In this document: piece by piece, positions 9,505 through 21,971 of the stretch
Layout: every line of letters begins with the position of its first letter
How positions within the stretch are numbered: position 1 is the first letter of the stretch
Source: Malaya genurostris
Lineage: Eukaryota; Arthropoda; Insecta; Diptera; Culicidae
Direction of reading: 5' to 3'
Assembly (NCBI RefSeq): GCF_030247185.1
Contig: NC_080572.1
Span: forward strand, 157,541,080 to 157,605,079
Length of the DNA stretch: 64,000 bases
Notes under the pieces: generated by a model
What the model was told of the DNA's origin: nothing
The model's input: the letters and a program-made list of their open reading frames with translations, nothing else
Database searches by the model: none
Position numbers and translations under genes: made by a program

Positions 9505-12500
9505 GAAACTGAATCTTACCATAGAATATTGAGATAATTAAGAAACTCATCAAGAAACATTAGAAGGGAAAAATATCAGCGAAATATGTAAGATGAAAGT
9601 CGAAATGAATCAATTCGAACACAAAAAAAAAACATGATTGCGAGCAGAAGGATATTAAAACCGTTGAGAGGGTAGTATACACATGTTTTACGATGTTATT
9701 TAAAAAAAAAGTACGAGAGTCAATAAGAAATAAAATTATACTTCTGCGATGAAACAAACACAATGAAAACAAATGGACACCAAACGAAGAAAGAAAAATA
9801 AGGTGAAACTGATGATTATAAACTGATGATAATAAAGATACATCAGAGGGACAATAAAGCAATGGGTTACATTGTCAAAGAAGATATATAATGGGGGGAA
9901 CACATAAAAAAAGGAAAAAGAGAGAGTATACTAAAAAAATTCAAACATATAGTTGAAGTAATACAAAGTGGAAATAAACTATGGGAAAATATGGGATTCT
10001 AATGATTCGAGATGAGTCAACCAATCAAGAAAATTCAAATATTTTATAAACATGGGAATCATGTCATACACAGCAATACCGTGCTGGTCATAAGAAAATA
10101 AAAAAGTTAAATTCAAGAGGAAGATTATAGATGTGAGCAAAATGTGTTTTTGGGAGGAAGCTATAATGCTACAAATTAAAAATGAACTGGGGAAAAGTTA
10201 CAATGCGTTTAGAAAAAAAGAAGAGTACATTACACAAGGGAGGTAAACATAATGGTATAGAACACGGAAACAATGTATAAATAAGGAGAATTTCTATGGT
10301 GAAATAAAATGGTTTAGCATTCAATAGCATAAAACTAACACTGGAAATATACTAAAAGAATACTTCGGAAAAAAATAAATAAAATAGTGATGAAATATGA
10401 CTGATACGACAAGAAAAGGATAAGACACAAGCGAACAGACTATCAAAACGACGCTGGCCAGCAAATAATTTCTATATAATGTATGCATTTATGCAATGAT
10501 ACTAGTATGAGTGATCAAGTGTGTGTGGACAAGGGGATCGCGACCCCGGAATGAAAAAATAAAAGATGCATACAATATGAATGAATTGAGGATCTCTTAA
10601 GTGCAAATTACGCACTCAAATCAAAATGTCAATAAAATACAGATACGACAATATGGACATGTTAAAGTTACGAAAACACAATGAAAGTATGATACAACAA
10701 ATAATTAAAATATTATATACCAAAGAATTCATGGGGGATTACAAAAATACATATATATGAAAACTCTGACACTAACAAACTAATAATATTTTAATACTTT
10801 ATGGGTTACCGTTATTATTGGAAAAATATTAAAACCCAGATTTGAGTCTATTTTTAGAAAGGAAAAACAGGAACACGTACCTAAAAAACCAGCTCAAGTA
10901 GTGGGGGAGAGAAGCTGCGGCATGTGCACTACACAACCGACCAGTATTAGAACGGAAGGACGACTTCTGAAGCTATGGAGGCAAGGATGGTAAGACACCA
11001 TTAAAATGAACACGGCATAGAAGCTATTTGCGGGAAAAGTTAAAAAAAAGGTTTAGAAAAGATTCATTATAACCTGCAACAAGCATTCGCATGCCGCAAC
11101 TTTAATAACAATTTTATATCCACAGACAGACGTATTGTCGACAGACGGGTTGTCGACCTGTATCTACGGGTTAAAAAAAGGTGCGCGGTACCTCAACAAA
11201 AAAATATATAAGTAAACATAAAAACCTCTCGATTAATGGAAAAGTACACGAGATAACATATAGACGAATAAATATATCGCAGAAACACTTAAATGCATAG
11301 GAAAAAAACATAGATTCAATTAATTGAAAGAACATGTATGATATCGAAAAAAAAAAAATTACGAAGCACAATGCGATTATGGAAAAAAAAAATATATACA
11401 AATAATAACAATCATAGAATAGACAATAGATCACGTAATGCGTATATAAAAATAATAATGATAATAACAATCATAGAATAAAAAAATGATTACACTAAAG
11501 GCACAGAATCATACAAAATGAATAAAAGTTTTTTTTTGGAGTCCCGAACTGTGTGTGTGCCCGAGAAAATAGTCGTCGCAGAAGGAAGGATGTCAGTAGC
11601 TTAGTCAAGCTACCTAAGAGAACGAGAGGGTGTGATCGGATGCGGTGGCAAGTTGAAGACAAAGGGAACCGGGGAATCACCAAGATGTCAGAAGGAAGAA
11701 CAGCAGAGTTGAAAATCGAGGCAATTACGAGTTGAAAAAAAATCGAGGCAGAAAAATTGCGGAACAATTTAGCATGGAAGACGTAATAACAAACCAAAAT
11801 AATGGCAACGTTACAAATTGCTACATCAACAAGTACAAATGATAACAAAACAAGAAGGAAGTAAATGCAGTCAACACAGTTAAAGATGACTTGCGCGGGT
11901 ATGCAACAGCGTTACAAACTGCTACCCTATAATTTATTCAGTGAGCATCGTCAAAGCTCAGCTGAATACCATAAACAATTATTGGAAAATCAAAGCTTAT
12001 TAATGCGTGGAAAAAATTAAACAGTTGGTTGTTTAAAAATACACTACGAAGAAGATAACCACGAAATCAAATGCAATGCATAAAAGCTGCTAGGAACCTC
12101 AACACATTGTACCAAACGAGAAGCCATGATGAGAAGCAACAATACAGAATACCAATATTACTACTGACAGTAATCCCAATGATGTCCAAAATGCAAAGGA
12201 GTCAACGGTCAATTTTCAACTATGCCCAATGAAGCGAGTACATAAGCAATGAGAAGCCCTAATACGTATCACCAACACAAAAGAACGAGCTATTAGGAAC
12301 GAGAACGACACGGAACCCAGAGTCCGAGACTAGCAACCGTTCGATCACTCCCACAGATAAAGCAACAATAGAAGCATACCATGGAACAGGATGGCGTCAG
12401 AGGAGAACACACACACACGCGGACCATCGTAAGGTTAGGAAATTTAACTAACGTATAGCCAACAACGAAAAATAAACCAATTGGCAATTGTAAATACGGA

Positions 12501-12598
12501 AATTTGTGATCCAGCTACCAACCTCAATGTTATAAGCCGGCGCATTCGACTTGATGTCTACCCTTCAGGTAACATCAAGCTCAGTAAGTAAGGGGGCA
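9505..12598 (+). other. A-rich non-coding 3' region of the Ty3/gypsy element
   Basis: About 3.1 kb between the pol stop and the 3' LTR, strongly A-rich on the plus strand, with no plus-strand frame above about 60 codons. No envelope-like gene was recognised. Minus-strand frames here (11171-11470, 11495-11848) encode Phe/Tyr/Leu-rich runs expected from reading A-rich DNA backwards. A partial direct repeat (AATAACAATCATAGAATA) occurs near 11402 and 11462. A hairpin (12550-12579; stem CTTGATGT / ACATCAAG plus inner TACC / GGTA) lies just before the polypurine tract (about 12586-12598, AAGTAAGGGGGCA), which primes plus-strand DNA synthesis. Confidence 0.7.
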
Positions 12599-13735
12599 TG
12601 CAGCGCCCTCAGCAAATTTTCCTTCGAATTTGCTAGTATTGTAGAAAAAGTAGGAAATTGTGAAGGAAACTCTCATATCAGCGTAGCTGCAACCTTCAGG
12701 TATAAACTTTGTTATTGAAGCGTGCACATTTGCGAGCATTAGTCATCGCAACGATGTTTAAGAAACTTTGTTATAAAACCATAGACAGTTTCGAGCATTA
12801 GTCAGCGCAGCAATGTTGTAAAAACAAAGTTATATTTTTTTACGGACACTGCCTCTGGCCTAGCGACAGTGGTCTCGACTTTCGGTAGAACTTCGGGAGA
12901 AAGTCGGATGAACTTTTTACTTGAAATCACAAGCTCGGCTTGTACTAAAATCTTCGGGCTTCACCCGAAGGAAAATGTTAGGAGCTTAAAAACCCATAGT
13001 TGGGAAGAGTTATCAGTCAGTTCAATTTTAACGAGTGCGCGGTAAATAGCCGTTGGTCTCGGGCGTCGGCCCGTAGACAAATTAGGAGTCAGTTCGGTCT
13101 CAGAGTGCGCGGAAAATATCCGTTAGTCTCGGGCGTCGGCCCGTAGACAAGTTAGAGGCAGTTCAGTTTCACAGAGTGCGGTAGCTAGGCGCGAGTCTCG
13201 GGAGTCGACCCGTAGACAGATTAAGTATTTTTTGCTTCGAGTATTCGAGTTAGTTCAGTTCGGAGTGTAATACAGTAGCCGTAGGAATGTACGTGCATAG
13301 GTGAAGTTTGAGTATCAAGTGACCTCAAAATCAAGTAAGAAATATTGATTGCTGTAATGAGTGAAGATTTAACTGTTTCATGTGCAGGTTTGATATTCAC
13401 ATGCAAAAGAAAAATAGTTAGACACAGCCATTGTTCGTGTTAGGGTAGTGTTGATAATACACGAAAACAAAAATATGTGTTGAAGAATAACTTATTTTAT
13501 TAATGTAAACAAGTAAATGTGGATACATATATCCGACGAGTTCACCATGAAGTGTTGTGAATAGTTGAAACTCAGAAGAGGTGAATTTCGTGATATTAAT
13601 CTCAAATACGTGGATGAATCAATACAATGACATAAAAGAGAAACCGAATTGGAGAGTGTTATTCCGTATAGAACTGAAAGAAAACATCCTTTTCGTTATT
13701 CCTCTTCCGCCACCCCCTCGGCCGGAAGCTATGCA
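12599..13735 (+). repeat. 3' long terminal repeat (1137 bp)
   Basis: Direct repeat of 1213-2349 with the same three GC-rich units of about 70 bp (13035-13228). It ends TATGCA and is followed by the TSD copy CATA (13736-13739). Confidence 0.95.
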
Positions 13736-14358
13736 CATACATTTTCATAGCCACAACTTCTACAAAGATTATATGCACATAGTTAGAATAAGCGGCAATA
13801 GTAAAATGATTCTATCGCAATTATCAACTGCCTGTATAGAATCGGATCGCGAAACGAGAATAAGCAACCGTTTGTTGCTTCAGAGAGGATCCCCACAGCA
13901 GCGTGCTAACCTTTGATTCTCAGAAATGTCATCGAGAGAAATTCGCTCTCGCACTGGTGTCGATTCTATGTTAAATGAGCCATGCCGGGTTTTTTGTTGT
14001 TGCGATGATTTCCAACTCTCTTTGATGGCACTGATTCAATCGGTGAAGAGTTGCCAGCCAACGTTCTTTGATACGATAAAAGCCATCCTTGCTGCTGTTA
14101 TAATTATTTTTTCGTGGCTAGAGCGGTTCGTGCGACTTGTGTCCTATCATAAAGGAAGTGATGAAGCGGATGAAAATAACGTACAAACCGTTCGTAGATC
14201 GCATGAAATCAGTTTCTGGTGCGGTACGTAAATGTGCCAAAGAGTTCTCTTGAGAGCGGCAAAAGTACGTCGCATGCGCGTGGTTGTCTTATGAGAATGA
14301 GAATAAATTTGTCTCAGCGCAAAATAAAAAGCGCGCGTGCATAAGGCCTGATTAATAA

Positions 14359-15264
14359 CGCCACTTTATATTGCTAGACTTTTGTTACCAGAAAAGAGTG
14401 CGAATGATTATTCGCTGGTGTTTATATACCCGGCGGCGTCCTGACAGAGAAGTCGAACGGGCCGAATGACATTTCATTTTTGGTTGGTAGCGGGTAATGC
14501 CAGATGATAAGAATTGTATGGTGTGAGGGAGCTCGGGATTATTTTATTTTTCTCCGAGATATTTTGTACTATTCAAAAACACTGAGATTTGTCGGATACG
14601 TCACATATAACATTACATCTCTCGAACCAGACATTTTCGCCATAACCCTTCCAAATTTGATTGATATTTTTAGCTTTCAAATAAGTTTATCGAAATGGCT
14701 ATTGGAATCAAAGTCTGTCATCTACGAGGAAATTCAATGTGAACAATGTGCGGTTAGTCGGTTACTAGGTTGTTGAAATCGGTTTAGCCATCTATGTGTT
14801 TTTCAATGCAACAAAATTTCTCGGAGATGAAAAAAATATTTTCGAAAGACTCAGACTAGTTTGAAACCTACTACGAGATTGGTTTATTTGATAAGTACAC
14901 AATACCAATGACCGAGGATAGAATCTTAAAAATGTTTTAATGAGACTATTTAAATGATGAGAGAAAGGCGTTATCACACAACTAGTTGGATGAGTTTTTT
15001 TTTAATTCGGATTGATATAACTCATGTGCGATTGAAAATTTCGAACGATTATAATGACGCACCGAAACCTAAGACTTGTATCATAAAAATAATATTTCTT
15101 CAAGAAAATTGACGAAAACGCATGGTAAAGTTCGAGGGTGTTTCAAAACGAAATTATATTTGTTCGGTAGTTGGTGCCATGACCCAGATGAGAAGTCAAG
15201 CATTCCCCGCTTCGTCCGTGTTCGCGCTTTGCCCCACTTTCCCTATGTATTTCATTCAACACGG
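14359..15264. other. Unassigned sequence between the two hAT shells
   Basis: No gene, repeat or terminal-repeat pair was recognised. A 90-codon plus frame (14504-14776) has no identifiable domain and is probably chance. Confidence 0.3.
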
Positions 15265-15765
15265 CAGGGCCGGTGGAAGAGGTGGGTACGATGGGTAGTA
15301 CTACCTACCTGGCAATGTCAAAAGTGGGTAACTACCCACCTGAAATTTTGAGCGCCAAACAATCGCAAGATTATTATTTTTTTCCATAAATACGTTTATT
15401 TCTTAAGGCAATTTACATAAGTTTTTCTTCGCCGTATCATCACTTTTACATAGAATTCTTATCCTAATATAATACTAATATAGTCACAGCGATTTGAGTT
15501 TAATAAATCATATTCCTGTTATTTTTTAAATATCATATTAGCTATTTCGTTATTTATTATTAAATCTATTGAAGAATATTATTTGAACCAAGCGATTAAC
15601 TGCTATAAATTATAAAATAAGCTGAAATTGTTATACATTTTGTTGTTGATTTCGTAACCTATTTTGAGTTTGTTCTTATCAGCACATAATTTTATTAAAA
15701 TTTTGCTATTGGATGAACTAATGCACGCAGTAGGAGTCAGAACTAACCCTCAAAAAGGTCAATTA

Positions 15766-17337
15766 TTAAATTGAAACTTTAATTGTCTTTATGAAATGAT
15801 AAAGAAGTTTCATGTAAGAAAGGTCACGACAAGCAAGAATGTCTCGAACTGGGGCATTGGATAGTCTACCTTGGGTACGCAAGGAATTTATTAGTTGAGA
15901 TATAACATCACGATACTCCACGCATGTCCAAACGACATGATTAATATCGCGATAGCCTTTGCCACAAGCAAAATCATTAGTTTCGGAAAGTCCAATTCGA
16001 AAGAGATGTGCATCTAACGTGTAGTGATTGGACATGAGCCTGGACATCAAACGAATGAAGTCCCTACTCACATCCAGCCCCTTGAACCATGCCTTTGTCG
16101 ATATTTTAGGAATAATTCAGTGCGTCCACCGACTCAGATCATCTCTATCCCAAAAAGCTTGCCAGATGTCAAGCGTTCTTTGGCGAGTCGCGCTATAAAA
16201 TTCGTTGAAAGTAATCGGTCACTCATAAATTTCACCTTCAATAGCACCACGTTTGGCAAAACTATCGGCTCTTTCATTGCCTGGAATGGAGCAATCAGCC
16301 GGGACCCAAACTATTGTGATTTGATAATTATTATTCAATATGTCATTCAGACACTGTTTTATTTTGCCCAAGAAAAACGGGTTATTTTTGCCAGCAGCGT
16401 TTGAGCGAATGGCTTCAATTGCACTCAGACTATCTGTGAAGAGAAAATAATGGTTTGGAGATAATGTGACAATTACTCTCAAACTATAATGAACTGCTGC
16501 TAACTCTGCTATTTAAACAGATGCAGGTTCTTGTAGCCCAAATGAAACCGAAACATTATTGTTGAATATACCAAACCCAGTAGCCTCTTCAATTCGTGAT
16601 CCGTCCGTGAAAAACATGTTCTCAGAGTCAATGTGCCTGAACTTACTTGAAAATATTTTTGGAATTTCCATCGAGCCTAGGTGTTCCGGGATTCCACGCA
16701 GTTCGCGCTGCATGGATGTGTCGAAAAATAAAGTTGAGTCAGGGACATTTAGGAGGGTGTCACGGATAGGAATATATCTTGAAGGGTTGATTTCCTGTGA
16801 CATATGGTTAAAATATACTGTCATGAATCTTGTTTGAGATTGAAGCTCAACTAGCCTTTCGAAGTTATTAATAACTAGGGAATTCAGTACCTCGCATCTT
16901 ATTAGCAGTCACGACGAAAGCTCCCAAAAACGATCCTTCAATGGAAGAACTCCCGCCAGAACTTCAAGACTCATTGTATGTGTCGGATGCATGCAGCCTA
17001 AAGCAATTCGCAAACAACGATACTGAATGCGCTCCAGTTTGATAATATGAGAATTTGCAGCGGAACGAAAGCAAACGCATCCATATTCCATCACTGAAAG
17101 TATGGTTATCTGATACATTTTTTTTAGATCTTCCGGATGAGCACCCCACCAAGATCCTGTTGTTGTTCGAAGAAAATTTACTCTTTGTTGGCATTTTGTT
17201 ATCAGAAACCTAATGTGTCCTCCCCACGTGCATTTGGAATCAAATCACACCCCGAGGTATTTGAAAGTCAAAACCTGTTGGATCATTCTCACCATCATAT
17301 GAAGCTGAAGTTGCGCGGGATCATGCTTTCTTGAAAA
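15766..17337 (-). pseudogene. I-clade LINE ORF2 remnant: C-terminal RT, RNase H and zinc-binding tail
   Basis: Read on the minus strand, pieces correspond to the region after the RT active site (ILSVMEYGCVCFRSA near 17100), RNase H (FFTDGSRIEEATGFGIFNN near 16600; VWVPADCSIPGNERADSFAK near 16280), and the Cys/His tail (CGKGYRDINHVVWTCVEY near 15930). The pieces lie in different frames and are broken by stops. In an intact element this part degrades the RNA of the RNA:DNA hybrid. Confidence 0.85.
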
Positions 17338-17808
17338 CAGAAGAGATTCGTCCGGTTGGCTTTGCGGCACCTCCCATGGCAAAACCCTCTGGATTTACCA
17401 CCGTACCCTGACCGCTGTCGTCTGATTGGCCTGGAATCGTTAGAGCGACGAAGAAAGATGCAGCAAGCGTTACTTGTGGCTAAAGTAATCAATGGCGATA
17501 TCGATTCCCCAAAATTGTTATCTCTCCTTGACTTCCGTGCTTCTCAACGATCTCTACGCTCGACGAGTCTACTTCAACCAAGATTTCATCGTACTACTTT
17601 CGGACAACATGAACCAATGACAGCATGTATACGTGCATTTTCCAAAGTTGAGCATCTCTTTGAATTTGGTGAACCGACGCACAAGTTCTCACAGAAATTA
17701 TTAAGTGTATCCTTGTTATAAGTTTGTTCGTTGTGCTTCGTGTTATTCATTAAGACTTTTAATTGTCAGATGGATTATTTTAACAAATAAACAAATAAAA
17801 GACGACCA
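17338..17808 (+). mobile_element. 5'-truncated Jockey-like LINE 3' end, inserted in the I-clade remnant
   Basis: A plus-strand frame (17356-17721) reads ALRHLPWQNP, LPPYPDRCRLIGLESLERRR, then a block ending EPMTACIRAFSKVEHLFEF. This arrangement is typical of the extreme C terminus of Jockey-clade reverse transcriptases. About 80 bp of 3' UTR ends in AACAAATAAACAAATAAA, an A-rich LINE tail. The enclosing minus-strand LINE resumes at about 17809. A short duplicated AAGA-type target sequence is plausible but imprecise. Confidence 0.65.
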
Positions 17809-18133
17809 GCTCTGTTTTCTCCGCAGAGAATTCGATACCCAGATGAACAGCCCAAACGGACAATTTATCTAAGGTATCTTGCAATGGTTTTTGCAGATCA
17901 ATAGCTTTGGATTCAGTAACTGAAACCGACGCCATCATCTGCCAATTGTCTTAGTGTACGGGTTACGAGACAGCTGTCAATGTCGTTTACATAGAAATTA
18001 TACAGGAGCGGACTGAGGCATGAGCCTTGCGGGAGACCCATGTAGCTAATTCTGAATGTTGCCAAATCGCCATGTGAAAAATACATGCACTTCTCTGACA
18101 AAAGGTTGTGCAAATAATTATTTATAACCGCTG
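17809..18133 (-). pseudogene. I-clade LINE RT fragment with active-site box
   Basis: The minus strand reads NNYLHNLLSEKCMYF, MGLPQGSCLSPLLYNFYVND and LRQLADDGV, matching the same RT motifs of the intact copy (LADD near 30120). It ends at the Transib insertion; the CGCTG at 18129-18133 is the Transib target duplication. Confidence 0.85.
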
Positions 18134-19101
18134 CACAGTGGTCCGGATCCACAATTTAGGGGGACAAAAAAATTTGTGGCTTAGCCCTATACTTTAGAGC
18201 TATGATGTCTTCAGAACAAATGATCAGTGAAAGATAAGCCATATTTTAAAGCATATGGTATTAGGGTGGTTCTTATTATTAGGGTGATGCAAAAATTATT
18301 TTCCGAATGTGTTGAGATAGAGGACTGCACCCTTTGGCAAAATTGTAGGAAAATTTATATCAAGAAACTTTGCCGAAAACACTATTGTAGTATCTCTAAC
18401 GGTTTTAGTGTTACAGCTATTTTAATAGAGCAACTTAGGATGTTCCTAAAAAAATCAGATTTTTTGCTCTAGCTTTCTTATTTTTCACTTCTCGTTTTTG
18501 GTGTCTTTTAATATCTTTTAGAGTTAGTTGAAACCAATTTTTTGAAACGCATTCAGGTAGCGTTTTCTGAACCGAAGTTATGAGCAAAAGTAGTTCAAAA
18601 ACAGATTATTTTAAAACTGCTATATCTAACATTGGAGCAAATGAGAAAAAAATCTGTTTCTTTCATTTGATAGAAAATACTTTCGAGCATGTTTATAAAA
18701 AAATGGCGGAGGAGATATTTTTTAAATTTTTTAAATTGTGCTCAAACATTGGGTTTTTTCATTGAAAAATGTTCTTTAATGTAAGACATTTATTAGCTAT
18801 ATATATTAAAATAAGGTATTGCTGTCTTCTAGCGTGTTAAAACTAATTCAGCTGCATAATCGGGAAGATGGAGCACACTCACGTTGGTTACGGTTGTTAC
18901 TCTATTCGATAATGCTGTTACAGGACCAGACGTTAAAAGCAATCGTTTGAATACATCCTCTAGATTCACTAAACCATTGAATTTCCGCGAATGGAACTGC
19001 CTATACTTGCGAATTGATTTATTTCGACTCTCTTGCGCTTCCTCACCAATAGGAAGCAAAGCATGTTTTATAATTGAAGTCCCATGCACCAGAAGTTTAT
19101 G

Positions 19102-20592
19102 CACAGTTGGCGACAGAGCATATGGTCGTCAAATGGTGAGATAACTAAGTCCTTACAAGTTCCTATCTCATGCCTCCCCGTGTGTCTATGATGACATTTG
19201 GTCAATAGAACGGCGTCGACTGGGTGCTATCGCCTTCTGCGTTAGTAGCAGAATGAGAGGGTGCGAATTGACTCATAAGTTAAAGCCCATCCTAAAGTGC
19301 AATGTTTATCATCGTATATTACAACATATAATTCTGTTGTTTATTACATCATGTATTATTATTTTTATTATTATTATTATTATTATTACTATTATTATTA
19401 TTATTATTATTAGAAGAGCGTAACTGACACTACCACATTAACTGTTATATTATATCATAGCATATTATTTCATATATTATAGTCTTACATGTTTTTTTTT
19501 GTCTTTTATGTTATTATATAATATGTTGTATGGTATTATATTGCATCATATTATATTGTATTATATTTTATTATAGGGTTTATTATGAGTAGTACTACAA
19601 TCCTCTGCGCAAAATATAAATTTGTTTTCCTTATAAGTTAAGATTTTTAAAGTAATTTTTTAACTAAATATCAAGGTCGTCACAAGGTGAGATTGGTCCT
19701 CACTGGTTCCTGTTTCATGCCTACACGTGTGTCTGTGGTGACAATTGGTCGATGGAATGCGTTGATGGCAGAATGAGAGGATGAGAAATGACATTCATTG
19801 TACTATATTACATTGTTTTTTATTATCATTTTCATTTTTATATTTATTGTTATTATTATTAATTTGTCATTAATAATAATAACATATATTATTTTTATAG
19901 ATGTGGATATTATCATTGTTATTAGAAGAGAAATATTTCACTTCCTGCAGTATTGCGAAGATAGAAGAGCATAACTGACACTCTACATTAACTGTTATTT
20001 TATATATTGTTTTATAATATACTATATTATATTGTATGACATTGTATTATATTATATTATATTGTATTATGTTATATTATATTATTTTGTAATCTATTAT
20101 ATCATTTTATGTTATATTAATTTCATTACACTATGTTTCATTGTATTTATCAATATAAAACATTTTGAACGGGGGCGTAAAGGGGAGGAAGCACCAGGGT
20201 ATCGGACGGATTGATGACTGGACGAGGGATTGTGGATAGCCAGCCCAAGTAACTTGAAGGAAACTTGTTTCCTTCTGAAGGTTTGACATGAGTTTGACGC
20301 GCCCTTCTCAAACAAACCATCAGGCGAGTTCAAGCATGTATAGCGATATGCTTCATCCATGCACTGGATATTATGGTTGGAAGAGCATCTTTGTTCCCGC
20401 GGAATACGAGTAAGTGACTCTACTTACATACCCGCCCAACCCTTTTTGTTCGCTTTTCGGTAACAGCTGTAGTAAGAAGGTGAATGGATGAGTCATATCG
20501 GAGCTACTGTGAGTCTACCCGCATCCACTGGCAAGTCCTTGAACTGATGGTGGCTTCACTTCACATCACATCACAGTTGGCGACAGAGCATA
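19102..20592. mobile_element. Unclassified insertion bounded by a roughly 20-bp direct repeat
   Basis: CACAGTTGGCGACAGAGCAT occurs at 19102-19121 and again at 20572-20591. The Transib transposase frame would be continuous if one copy and the intervening roughly 1.47 kb were removed. A duplication this long suggests a retroposon, but no coding sequence or clear tail is visible. The insert contains two diverged copies of a segment of about 110 bp (about 19123-19265 and 19675-19795) and TTA/TATTA-rich simple sequence. Confidence 0.55.
19352..19420 (+). repeat. (TTA)n microsatellite
   Basis: Runs of TTATTATTA with few interruptions, inside the insertion that breaks the Transib gene. Confidence 0.8.
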
Positions 20593-21856
20593 CCATCCAT
20601 ACAGCTCCACAAAACGAATTCTTGTTTGTTCAGCAAACTCCTGGAAAGCAGGTATCGAAATCTTCACATTGCTGTTTATCAACGTTAAGATTATAAAAAA
20701 ACGTTCAAGTATATTTCCATTTAACTCGGTGGTTTGCGCTACTGTGTTATATTCTTTAAAAAATCTTCGGGATTCCATCATTCAAGTTGCCGCCTCCAGG
20801 TAATGGTTCACCAATACCAAACCCTGTCAACTTGGAGTGAAATCAATCTTCAGTATAGAAACGCCATCGCACGGTATCACATTCAACATATCATGTCAAT
20901 TGAGTGGGTGCGCAGTGCTGCTATTTTGGCGCTCATGAATTTGACATTTCTCTTCCCTACTTCTATGTTCGAGATTCGATTCGGACTCACCTGAGGGCAC
21001 CATGCTCGCAAAAAAGGATATTGTCAATGATTTATTCTGGAAATGTGAGAGCAGGATATCTTGTTAATATGATGTCTTTGCCAATACGCAACCCTAGCTG
21101 CTCTTTTAATGCCGTTAGTATGTTTGTCTCTCGCTCCTTGACATGCTGAATTTGTCGGGACACGCGCCATATCGGTTTCTCAATGTGCAAACAATAAATC
21201 ACTTTTAGCTAAAGTTCCATAGATCGAATCATTGCGTGGAGAGGCGAAATTCCTAATTGATATTTGTCTGGATCCTTCTCATTTGTTTTAGTTCTTGAAA
21301 AATTTAGAGATTTTCCTGAGCGCTTGCATATGTACCAAGTTTGGGAGTGTGTACCGTCGTTTAACATTTTCGTATCGTTCAGGCAGAACACAAGCTTCGT
21401 TGTTACAAATACTTTCCCAGGTACTGTGGGAGAAAGCTCTGCAATTTCTGCATTTACTTTGTCCACTTCCTGCTTTGTTAGTTCCGTGTTTTCCTTTTGA
21501 AAGATGATTATTTTGGGCGGCAAAGGGAAACAGATGAAGGATAATTGTTGTTCCAGATTATCCAGCCTTCTTGCTCAACAATCAATCGCAAGGGAACCAA
21601 ACTGATAGCAAATAATGTACAGTAAGGAAGCGCAAGAGAGTCGAAATAAATCAATTCGCAAGTATAGGCAGTTCCATTCGCGGAAATTCAATCGTTTAGT
21701 GAATCTAGATGATGTATTCAAACGATTGCTTTTAACGTCTGGTCCTGTAATAGCATTATCGAATAGAGTAACAACCGTAAACAACGTGAGTGTGCTCCAT
21801 CTTCCCGATTATGCAGCTGAGTTAGTTTTAACACGCTAGAAGACAGCAATACCTTA

Positions 21857-21971
<115 letters not shown>

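Larger units (their letters stand above)
1213..13735 (+). mobile_element. Ty3/gypsy-type LTR retrotransposon, 12.5 kb, recently inserted
   Basis: Two 1137-bp direct repeats (1213-2349 and 12599-13735) begin with TG and end with CA. They are bounded by a 4-bp TSD CATA (1209-1212 and 13736-13739). By eye they differ at one site (A at 1972 versus T at 13358), so insertion was recent. The internal region holds gag (3761-4760, two frames) and pol (4738-9504) in the order protease, protease, RT, RNase H, integrase, which is the Ty3/gypsy (Metaviridae) order. A purine-rich tract ending GGGGGCA abuts the 3' LTR. The element sits inside hAT element 1. At 12.5 kb it is unusually long for an element without an env gene, because of a 1.4-kb leader and a 3.1-kb 3' non-coding tract. 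Confidence 0.95.
586..14350. mobile_element. Non-autonomous hAT-type DNA transposon, split by an LTR retrotransposon
   Basis: The left end CAGGCCTT (586-593) is matched in inverted orientation by AAGGCCTG (14343-14350), with weaker similarity continuing inward. The element is flanked by the exact 8-bp duplication ATTAATAA (578-585 and 14351-14358). An 8-bp TSD with CAG...CTG termini is the hallmark of the hAT superfamily. Subtracting the inserted LTR element and its 4-bp TSD leaves about 1238 bp, too short for a hAT transposase, and no transposase motif is seen in the two halves (586-1212 and 13736-14350). It is therefore a passive, MITE-like derivative. Short open frames inside (for example 13926-14231) resemble nothing recognisable. 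Confidence 0.8.
18829..21523 (-). pseudogene. Transib transposase (RAG1-like core), broken
   Basis: Read on the minus strand: 21523-21209 contains SQTWYICKRSGKSLN and LGISPLHAMIRSMEL. A UAG follows, then the same frame continues (LKVIYCLHIEKP ... LGLRIGKD) to about 21050. Near 20795 GGGNLNDG and SRRFFKEYNTVAQ lie in different frames, indicating a frameshift. The core runs on to FVELYGWYALSPTV (20593), is interrupted by a 1.47-kb insertion, and resumes with HKLLVHGTSIIKHALLPIG, EEAQESRNK and RKFNGLVNLEDVF, ending at 18829. The HKLLVHG / EEAQESRNK region is characteristic of the Transib/RAG1 C-terminal catalytic part. The open frame continues upstream of 21523 to about 21577 and meets the inverted arm at about 21627, so the N terminus is missing. 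It cannot encode active enzyme. Confidence 0.82.

Noticed and set aside
4656..9862. Several minus-strand open frames opposite pol (for example 4656-5114, 8184-8534)
   Set aside because: Shadow frames of the strongly supported pol coding sequence.
11171..11848. Minus-strand frames rich in Phe/Tyr/Leu that look like membrane proteins or an antisense env
   Set aside because: They are what A-rich plus-strand DNA gives when read backwards; there is no signal peptide plus Cys pattern and no conserved motif.
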